Source of the DNA: Novipirellula herctigrandis
GTDB lineage: Bacteria > Planctomycetota > Planctomycetia > Pirellulales > Pirellulaceae
Reading direction: 5' to 3'
Length of the DNA stretch: 64,000 bases
Assembly: GCA_007859835.1 (NCBI GenBank)
Contig: SJPJ01000001.1
Coordinates: 1,662,437 to 1,726,436, forward strand
The notes under the pieces were generated by a model that was not told the DNA's origin, did no database searches, and saw only the letters and a program-made list of their open reading frames with translations. The translations under genes were made by a program, and so were the position numbers. Shown here in pieces: positions 9,187 to 17,300 of this stretch. Position 1 is the first letter of the stretch. Each line of letters begins with the position of its first letter.

Positions 9187-10116
9187 GTGGCTTCCGCGAC
9201 GAAAATCCGATGGAAAATCGACACGGCACTGAGCACGCTTCATTTGGCACACTCGGTCGCGGTGGGTCTGCCTTGTACGGACGAAAAAATCGAAGCAGCG
9301 CTCGTTCCCTACGTCACCGAAGTCAATAACCGCTTATTGTCAGCCTTGGTCGATGTGCCTGTTTTCTGGGAACAACTCGTTCACGAATCGCTTTGCACCG
9401 ATGGGCTTCCAAATGCTTGCGAAAAAGCGCTCGCGAACTCGGGATGCAATGAACTGCAAGTCGACTCGACTAGCCGAGGAGTATTGCGGCAATTGGACGA
9501 ATGCCGAATTGCTGTGGCTAGGCGATTCCCGAGGCTCGAGGATCAATTGCTGCTCCGCGCGCAGCCGCTAAAGGAACGCTGGGACACGGTTGGCGTAGGA
9601 CTCTTGAACTTGATCGGTAAAACAATTTGGAACGATACGACACCAACGTCATGGTGGCCAGCTCGTGTTGATGGACTGTTCGTCCAACCCATTCGCGGCG
9701 GCGATGGCGGTTTTCACTCGGAACATTCCACGATTTGGATCGAAGCGATGTTGACCGACGTGGAGCCGATGGTCCCCGAAGTGTTGCGAGCGGCTTGGTT
9801 GGTCACCCGAGTAGCGATTGAGCAACACGTCATGAAAAAGTCGGGGACCTCACCGATTTCGACAACACCGACAAAGCCATCCGATTTGTTACCTGCATGG
9901 AAATTCGCATCGGTCGCGATCACAATGCATGCTGGTTCCCAACTCGATCTCACTCGCCCCAATCCGCTTGCCATTAACGATGCGATTCGAATATGGGGTT
10001 TGAGTGACGACATTTCGCTCGGTGAATCCGTGGCGAAGTGGTGGGACGAGTTCTTAGCTGCGCCCGTGCCGCTACCGATCGCACTCAAAGCACTCGCCAA
10101 ACAAATCGCCTTCTGA
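9187..10116 (+). CDS. Protein of unknown function downstream of aroH
   Basis: 309 aa from a GTG four bases after the aroH stop, so very likely cotranscribed. No signal peptide, membrane segment or known motif could be recognised. It is rich in W and mixed helices (SWWPARVDGLFVQPIRGG, SLGESVAKWWDEFLAAPVP). No function is proposed. The reading frame is clearly coding, since it is long, ends cleanly and sits in an operon. Confidence 0.78.
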   Translation: MASATKIRWKIDTALSTLHLAHSVAVGLPCTDEKIEAALVPYVTEVNNRLLSALVDVPVFWEQLVHESLCTDGLPNACEKALANSGCNELQVDSTSRGVLRQLDECRIAVARRFPRLEDQLLLRAQPLKERWDTVGVGLLNLIGKTIWNDTTPTSWWPARVDGLFVQPIRGGDGGFHSEHSTIWIEAMLTDVEPMVPEVLRAAWLVTRVAIEQHVMKKSGTSPISTTPTKPSDLLPAWKFASVAITMHAGSQLDLTRPNPLAINDAIRIWGLSDDISLGESVAKWWDEFLAAPVPLPIALKALAKQIAF

Positions 10117-10128
10117 GCAGCGACATTG

Positions 10129-10872
10129 CTACCTTAGCGAAATAGCCTCTTGCAGCGGCTTGAGCACGCTATTGACGAGGAATTCATCAACAAGGTCGCG
10201 TCCAAGACCCGCCAACCGATTGTACTCACCCACGTACGTGTCATCCGGCCCTAGACTGTCGTACCGACGGACGGTCAAGTAAACGCTAATTTGTTCTTCG
10301 CCAAAATCCCCCGTCCGAACTTGGTACGCATTGGTTCTTGACTCGAAACTTACACGACACTGAGTTCGACAATCTTCGTCGAGCGAAAATTGGATTGCTG
10401 GTTCGTGCGCCAACAACTTCCCATAGGGTACGTTGGTGAATTGGTGCAACCCAGGCGCCACTCCGACCACTTCCGCAATCATTTCGTTGTGATTGCCACG
10501 GTACGCAAAGTCAAACCCGAACATCACGCTAAGCGATTCACAATCGAGCGGCGTGACGGACAATTCATAGGGAATCAATTCCAAAACGCTACGGTTCAAC
10601 TCGTCCACGTCTTCGATCGATCCGGGGTTCACGGCGCCCGAGTTGATTCGCTTTTGTTCGGTCGAAACCCAACGGTAAGCTCCCGCTTCTTTTTCTTCCT
10701 CAAGAACGAATTCGTTTTTGTCGCGACCGTAGAAGTTTTGCAGTTTTGGATATCGGCGTCGGATTTGCTCAAAAAAGTGAAGTATAGATTCGCGGCCTTT
10801 CGGGAGTTCCATCTCCGTAGCCAAAATCATGTTTATATAAAAATCGTCGCTGTACGCGCCGTATCCGTTCAA
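10129..10872 (-). CDS. Protein of unknown function, TTG start
   Basis: 247 aa, soluble, no recognised family. The middle and C-terminal parts are regular (IPYELSVTPLDCESLSVMF, ISVYLTVRRYDSLGPDDTY, LVDEFLVNSVLKPLQEAI). The TTG at 10872 is supported by GAGGTGA a few bases upstream. The same frame is open for a further 55 codons upstream (to a stop at 11038-11040) with no ATG, GTG or TTG, so the true N-terminus might be longer or the gene 5'-damaged. It converges on the unknown gene at 9187-10116. Confidence 0.7.
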   Translation of the reverse strand: MNGYGAYSDDFYINMILATEMELPKGRESILHFFEQIRRRYPKLQNFYGRDKNEFVLEEEKEAGAYRWVSTEQKRINSGAVNPGSIEDVDELNRSVLELIPYELSVTPLDCESLSVMFGFDFAYRGNHNEMIAEVVGVAPGLHQFTNVPYGKLLAHEPAIQFSLDEDCRTQCRVSFESRTNAYQVRTGDFGEEQISVYLTVRRYDSLGPDDTYVGEYNRLAGLGRDLVDEFLVNSVLKPLQEAISLR

Positions 10873-11181
10873 TTCGTCACCTCTCAGAATCGGGAAGGGG
10901 CAAAACGGTTCCTGTACTTGAAGTCTAGACGCAAGTTGACCTATTTTGAACCGCTCATGGATCAGAATCGGACGACTTTGGATGAAATTCAGCCGATGTC
11001 GGGCGCTGAGGTTGGCGACAAGTACACAAGCACGAAATTATCGGCGGATCGGTTCGGACCAAATACTCGCAAGCATGCGGTTGACGTACAAATCATGGGC
11101 CTGTTCCTGATGACCACCCCGCTGACGGAGCCAACACCTGCAATGTAGAACGAATGTTAGACGGCTGCCTTGGCAGGTACT
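10873..11181. other. Intergenic region upstream of the 10129-10872 gene
   Basis: About 309 bases. On the minus strand most of it continues the frame of the downstream gene without a start codon. On the plus strand it is the tail of a long frame antisense to that gene, which is judged a shadow. No RNA or repeat was seen. Confidence 0.4.
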
Positions 11182-13149
11182 CTACAGCGAGATTCCTGTC
11201 TGACCGTCCCAACGAACGAAGCCTTCGATCGCAGCATACTCAGCCAATCCCAACGCATCATAGCGGCGAGCGGTTTCGGCGTTTCGTGCTTCGGCCCGCT
11301 GCCAAAATTCTCGCATATCCGACCCAGGAAACAACGCACGATCCTTTTGCGATTGATGCTTGAAGATTGCCGCACGTTTCCGCTCGACTTCCATCGGACT
11401 CAGCGGTACCGCAACTTCGATTTGCTCGGGCGCCCATTCTTGCCACGCCCCTCGGTACAACCATACCACGCAGGCTTGGTACCAGTCTTCATTTTGGCAT
11501 TGGACACATGCCTGCAAAATCGCACTCAAACAAGTACGATGAGTGCCATGGGGATCCGATAAATCGCCTGCCGCGTAAATTTGATGCGGCTTGACTTCGC
11601 GAAGCAGGTCGACGGTGATGCGAATATCGTCCGAACCAAGTGGCGACTTCTTGACTCGTCCGGTTTGATAGAAGGGCAAATCAAGAAAATGCAAGTTTTC
11701 ATCCGGCACACCGCAACACCTTGCGCCTTCGCGAGCTTCACTGCGGCGTATCAAACCTTTGATCCGTTGGACCTCGACACTGTCCACTTGGCCCGAACGC
11801 TTGTGACGCAAAAACTCATCAACATGGTCTTCGAGTTGGTCCAAGCCATCTGCCTTGATCCCAAAGCGGCGGCAAAACTCTGCAGCGAATTCAGCGAACT
11901 TCAGCGCGTCGTTATCAAACACAGCGATGTTGCCCGACGTTTGATATGCGATGTGAACATCGTGACCTTGATCGACCAAACGAATGAGCGTTCCCCCCAT
12001 TGAAATCACGTCATCATCTGGATGCGGGGAAAACACAATCACGCGTTTCGGAAAAATATCATCGCGATCCCCAGGCCGATCGCCGACTTGTTTGGCATGA
12101 GCCGGCTTACCGCCAGGCCAGCCAACGATCGTCGATTGCAAATGACGGAACACACTTAAATTGATCGCGTAAGCACTGCCATGATTGGCAAGCAAGTCTT
12201 GAAACCCAGCTTCGTTGTAGTCCGCTTCAGTTAACTTCAAGATCGCCTTACCGGTTTGGAGCGACAACGAAATAACCGCCCGCCGCGTGATCATTTCGTC
12301 CCATGTGATCGGGCCGCAAAGCCATGGGGTGGCAAACCGCGTCAACGCCGAAGCAGCGGCTTCGTCGAGGAAAACGTCGACGTTTTTGTGACCCTGCAAG
12401 AACGAAGCGGGAACCGCCGACGTTGCCTCCTCTTCGACCGTCTTCGCTATCACCGACGCTTTGCCTTCACCAAACCCGAGCAAGAGAATCCGTTCGGCTT
12501 CCAATATCGTTCCTACTCCCATCGTGATCGCGTGGCGAGGAACATTTTCGGCGCCGAAAAAATCGCTGGCGGCATCGATACGGGTAACTCGATCGAGTGT
12601 AATCATTCGAGTTCGCGTCCTGCGATCACTGCCTGGTTCGTTGCATCCAATGTGACCGATGCGGCTAAGCCCAAGGATTTGCAAGTCGATACCACCGGCG
12701 GCGGCGATCCGTTCTTCGTAGTCGACACAAAAAGCGGGAATGTCGGCCTTTCCAATTGCTCCATTTGGAAAGTGAATATTGGCCGGATCGATGTCAACAT
12801 GGTCGGTCAGATACTCACGTAAGAACCGTGCATTGCTCTGTAATTCTCGGGGTTGCATCGGGAAGAATTCGTCGAGGCTAAACACAACGACCCCCGCAAA
12901 CGATAGCCCGTCTTCACGATGGAGCCTTACCAGTTCTTCGTAGATCCGCGTCGGCGATGACCCCGTAGCCAGCCCGAGTGTACAAGGAAGCCCCTTGAGT
13001 TCGCGCAATCGGATCAAATTGGCGATTTCCGCAGCCGCCGCGATACTGGCGTCAGATGCCTTTGAATAGACGCGACAAGGAATTCTTTCGCGAATCGTGC
13101 TGGGCAATTTGGTAAGATGCGAGGTCACAGCTAGATCAGTTTCACTCAT
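11182..13149 (-). CDS. NagB-like deaminase fused to LmbE/PIG-L deacetylase domain
   Basis: 655 aa with two domains. Residues about 25-280 are a glucosamine-6-phosphate deaminase (NagB) domain: LATGSSPTRIY (60-70), FSLDEFFP with the catalytic Asp (D93), and GHIGCNEPGS with His166 and Glu171. Residues about 365-640 are an LmbE/PIG-L zinc deacetylase: FSPHPDDDVISMGG (H376, D378, D379) and DPHGTHR. This two-domain type is known from Bacteroidetes. The likely role is amino-sugar catabolism (deacetylation and deamination), by inference. The ATG at 13149 starts close to the family N-terminus; a GTG at 13197, only 3 bp after the upstream stop, is the alternative. It is the last gene of the long DUF58/VWA operon. 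Confidence 0.87.
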   Translation of the reverse strand: MSETDLAVTSHLTKLPSTIRERIPCRVYSKASDASIAAAAEIANLIRLRELKGLPCTLGLATGSSPTRIYEELVRLHREDGLSFAGVVVFSLDEFFPMQPRELQSNARFLREYLTDHVDIDPANIHFPNGAIGKADIPAFCVDYEERIAAAGGIDLQILGLSRIGHIGCNEPGSDRRTRTRMITLDRVTRIDAASDFFGAENVPRHAITMGVGTILEAERILLLGFGEGKASVIAKTVEEEATSAVPASFLQGHKNVDVFLDEAAASALTRFATPWLCGPITWDEMITRRAVISLSLQTGKAILKLTEADYNEAGFQDLLANHGSAYAINLSVFRHLQSTIVGWPGGKPAHAKQVGDRPGDRDDIFPKRVIVFSPHPDDDVISMGGTLIRLVDQGHDVHIAYQTSGNIAVFDNDALKFAEFAAEFCRRFGIKADGLDQLEDHVDEFLRHKRSGQVDSVEVQRIKGLIRRSEAREGARCCGVPDENLHFLDLPFYQTGRVKKSPLGSDDIRITVDLLREVKPHQIYAAGDLSDPHGTHRTCLSAILQACVQCQNEDWYQACVVWLYRGAWQEWAPEQIEVAVPLSPMEVERKRAAIFKHQSQKDRALFPGSDMREFWQRAEARNAETARRYDALGLAEYAAIEGFVRWDGQTGISL

Positions 13150-13200
13150 AAGAAGGACAGAAAGCGCAAGAGATAGAGTCGCTTGATCCGGTGTCACTAC

Positions 13201-14328
13201 TTACCGCTGGTAAATCGGTAAGTAGTGATACCGGACGCTTAAACTTAGCACTGCTAACGATGTGGCGTAAACCATCCCAACATTTCGTTCTTCCCCGCCG
13301 CTGGCTTGCCACGATCCATTTTCACTTTGCGAGTCAAGTAGCAATCGATCGACGATCGGTTCAGCGACTTTGGCGTACTTGCCACCCATTTGATGCATCC
13401 CTTGGGCGTAGTAGTAAATTCCATAAAAGAAAAAACGCTCGTTCAATTGGGGTGGATGTTGCAGCAACCATTCTCCGGCTCCCGTCACCATCGGCGAATC
13501 ATAAAGACCGCACACTTGCATCGCCAACAATCCGGCCGACGTCATCGTGAATGTGGGTTGATAGGACCCCGGTGTATAGGAAAAACCACTATTTTCGAAT
13601 TCTTTGCCGCCCGGTTTTGGTCGCCCGGTATATGATTCTCGCAAATAGTCAATCGCTTGTTCGATCGCCTCGCCGGGAACATCCACTCCGTCGTTCTTTG
13701 CGCTTCGCAAGGCCATCAATTGCCAAACCGATGCACTTAGATCCGAATCGTGACTCGTCGGAGTGTACCGCCATCCACCGCGATGCGATTCCGGTTTCGG
13801 CATTTTCTGTGCCGTTAAAATCAGCTGCAGGGCCGGCACGAGTGCCGCGTGGATACGCGCGTTTTGCTGGACGGTTGCCCCCATTCCCAAAACTTCGGTC
13901 AACATCAGCGTGATAATACCATGCCCGTACATCCGCGATCCGTCGGAATCGCCAAAATACCCCTGCTGGTTTTGGTGTCGAGGCAAAAGGACAAAGTCAA
14001 TCGCATGCATCATCGATTTGCCTAACTCGGTCGATTCGCTCGGCTGAGTCCCAATCGAGGCCATCGCCATGACTGCCAACGCGGTCATCGCCACTTGGTG
14101 CGACCGATCGTTGATTGCACCACCTTCTTTCTGAACCTTTGCCAAATACCGGACACCGTTTTTGACGGCTTGATCAACCGCATCGGCGATGTAAAGGGTG
14201 GCATATGGATCGTCTGCACAGCACTTTTGGCCGTGCCGTCGCACCATCGGGACAAGGCATGTTGCCAGTGCCGCTCGGAGCGTTGCTCGACGATTAAACC
14301 GTGGGATATTCATTCGCTTGTCCGTCAT
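13201..14328 (-). CDS. Exported terpenoid-cyclase-fold (prenyltransferase/squalene-oxidase repeat) protein
   Basis: 375 aa. An N-terminal RR-containing export signal (FNRRATLRAALATCLVPMV) is followed by alpha-alpha barrel repeats of the prenyltransferase/squalene oxidase type (VDQAVKNGVRYLAKVQ, IEQAIDYLRESYT, QSENGSWQ). There is no DxDD-type cyclase motif, so an enzymatic role is unproven; planctomycetes have many such proteins next to VWA membrane proteins. The start overlaps the stop of the upstream 1896-aa gene (ATGA at 14325-14328), so the two are translationally coupled. An internal ATG at residue 6 is also possible. Confidence 0.8.
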   Translation of the reverse strand: MTDKRMNIPRFNRRATLRAALATCLVPMVRRHGQKCCADDPYATLYIADAVDQAVKNGVRYLAKVQKEGGAINDRSHQVAMTALAVMAMASIGTQPSESTELGKSMMHAIDFVLLPRHQNQQGYFGDSDGSRMYGHGIITLMLTEVLGMGATVQQNARIHAALVPALQLILTAQKMPKPESHRGGWRYTPTSHDSDLSASVWQLMALRSAKNDGVDVPGEAIEQAIDYLRESYTGRPKPGGKEFENSGFSYTPGSYQPTFTMTSAGLLAMQVCGLYDSPMVTGAGEWLLQHPPQLNERFFFYGIYYYAQGMHQMGGKYAKVAEPIVDRLLLDSQSENGSWQASGGEERNVGMVYATSLAVLSLSVRYHYLPIYQR

Positions 14329-17300
14329 TCCGAAGCCCGACTTTCCGATGCCCGACTTTCCGATGCCCGACTTTCCGATGCCCGACTTTCCGATGCCCGA
14401 CTTTCCGATGCCCGACGGGCGACGGCCTGGAAGTAGGCTTCGATTTGCGATTGGTATTCGGGTGAGGCGACCGTCGCATCGGTTTCAATCGCATCATCCG
14501 TCCGCCGCTCACGCAGTTTCCCCCACTCGCTTCCCAAACGATTCATATCGACCGAGTTGAGCGGGCCACCAGCGGCAATCGAAGTCGACGACGACCTTCG
14601 GTTTGTTGTGCGAGTTGCTGAGGATTGACGCGGAGACGTCGAATCCGAGGGTTTTGAGGCGTCCGAGGCAGATTGAATTTGGCTTTGTCGCTGCTTAGCC
14701 AATCCTTGGTTTCGTTGGTTCATTTCCGAAGCCAAAGTGGGTGACGCTTCCGAAGCGGACGGTTGTTTTCCCTGCCCGTTTTCCGACGAAGGCTCTCCCT
14801 GTGATCCACTTTGCCCCTGTTCGCTCTGCTGACCCTGCCCGGATGATGATCTTTGATTGGATTTCTGGAATACAGCCCGATCAAGTTCATCCAAGGTTTG
14901 GGCCAATTGCCGTGCACGGTCTTGTTGGGCCTGGTTTTCGGATGAAGAACCGTCCTGCGCGTCGTCCGACAAACGAGAGAGCATCTCAGCTAACTTTGAT
15001 GCTTCGGCATCGATCTTCTTTGTCGCCTCAGCCATCGCCTGGTTTGCATTGGGCGCAGCGTCCGAAGATTCCTTGACCGCTTCAAGATTCGCTTCGGCGC
15101 TGCGTGCCGCAGAGACAGCGTTCTGCTCGACCGACTCGGCAGCTTGGTTGAGGGTTTGATTGGTCTTGTTGTTACCGAGTCGCTGCTCATGGCGAGCGAC
15201 TCGCTCCAAAACATCCGCGACCGACTGTGTTTGATCCGTCACAGCAATTTGACGATGGCTAGCCGATTGTGCCGACTGGCTAGAGATTGATTGCGGTTGA
15301 GTTTCATTTGTTTCCTCTGCAAGTTGTTCCAGTTCGCTTTGGATTGCTTCCAATTCGTCCATCGCTTGTTTGGCCATGCGTGTCGCCGCCTGAGCAGATG
15401 GGTTGGGATCTTTCAAGTCGTCGATACGTTGACTTTCAATATCACGTTTACGTTGCTCGGCGTCCGCTTTTCTATCTTTGGCAAACTGGCCTGATTGGCG
15501 TGCCGCTTCTTCCGCTATTTTTTCATTCTGCAGTTGCTCTTTCGCATTGGCCACAACGTCCTTTCGCCATTGATTGTCGCTTTGCTTCGCCAACTCTTCC
15601 TCGGCCTGACGAACTCGCTTTTCGCCTTCGCGAATCTCTCGCTGTGCGTCGCTGATTCGACGTTTAGCTTCATTGTATCTCTGCGTCCACCATTGGATCT
15701 GTTGTTGGGTTTCGCGACTATGTTGGTTCCGCGATTCAGTCTGCTGCTGTTTAGCGTTTCGTTCGGCACGATCGCGTTCAGTTTGGTTATCCGTAATCGC
15801 ATCTTGCGTCGCATCCGAAGCTTGATCGCCGATCTCCTTGACCGCCTCGCGAACCTTCTCGACCGCCTCGGCTGATTTGGTTGCCGACTCATTCAACTCG
15901 GCCATCAAATGCTCGCCCTCGGTTTCACTTCGAATCGCCTGAGCCGTTTTTTGTAAGGTTTGTTGAGTCTCCGAGAACTTGTCAGTCATACCAGGCACGC
16001 GTGCCGTTTTTGCTACTTCACGCGCGCGATTGAGAATAGCGTTTCGAACCGTTTCGAGTCGCCGCGACAACGAACTAAGTTGTTGTTGTTTCTGAGCTTT
16101 CGTTTCTCGCAATGCCCTATCGGACTTCTCGAAATCTTTTTGGATATTGGTTTGCTTCTCAGCCGCATCGCGGAGCAGTTGTTCCGCCGATTCTGCGGAA
16201 TCATCGCCGATTTCCGACAATTCCTTTTGCATCGGCTGGTTTCGTTTTAGCTCCGCTTCGAGTCGCCGAAGCATCTCTTCGGGGGATGCCGACGCAGCGT
16301 CCGCCATTGCCTTGGCGGCTTCGAACTCTCGCATCAACTGTTCATTCTGCAATTCCTCGGCCGCTTCACGCAATGCTTCCCGAGACTGCGAAACGTCCTC
16401 GCCGGCCTCGGCACGCTCGAAGTGATCGGCCGTTTGCTCGAGTGCTTTCTCTAGTTTTTCGAGTGACGTCGCCGTTTTGTCGAGGGATTCGCTACGCTTT
16501 TCCTGATTCGACGCTGCGGTTGCTTGTTGCATGTCTTGTTGAGCACGGCTCAACGCATCGCCGATTTGCGCAGACGCCGCATCGGCATCCCGGGCCAACT
16601 CTTGTTGTTCGGCATCCATTAAGTTCGCATTATTCGCGTGATCGGCCAGCGACCGCATCGTCTCGGCCGCCGCTTGTTCGGCTTCTCGATGTTTTTCGGC
16701 TAACTGTTCCGCTGTTTCCTTGGACGCATCCTCTCGTGTCTCGGTTTGCTCTTTTGCCTGAGCCACTTTTTCCGCCGCGCGGCGAGCTTGTTCGGCAAGC
16801 GAAGGAACATACTGCTGAATCGTCTCACGAGCCTTGTCGACCTCAGGCGTAAGACCTGCAAAGGCGGGCTGCAGCTCGCCCACCACGGGTCGCAACCACA
16901 GATCAGCCGACAATGGTGGTTCGCCTTGCCAACGCCGTTCACCTATTCGGCCCGTAGCGAGTCGAAGACTTTCTCCATAAAGCACGTCTTGAATTGGATG
17001 AAGGAACGACCAATCGACGCCGTTTTGCTTGATCGCCTCGATCGAGTGCTGAATCCCCTGAACAATCCGATCGGACCAATGCGGATGTTCAATCCGTGCA
17101 TTCGCATAGGATGCCCGCTGTGATTCGGCTAACAATAATTCATTGAGTTCGGCCACAACCGTGCCCATCGAATGTACACTTTCGATCACGCCAATCGCTT
17201 GGCCAAGCTTATCGTGCACTTGTTCCGGGCGTTCTTCGCCAATGTCGACAAAGCCACCTTGATTGACATGGATGAGGGCTCGACGGAAAAGGTTCAAATC

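Noticed and set aside
10390..11148. Plus-strand open frame of 252 codons
   Set aside because: It is antisense to the gene at 10129-10872, which has a better ribosome site and protein character; the product is rich in R, H and F as typical of shadow frames.
16112..16852. 246-codon plus frame inside the 1896-aa gene
   Set aside because: Arginine/proline/leucine-rich shadow of the coiled-coil coding sequence on the other strand.
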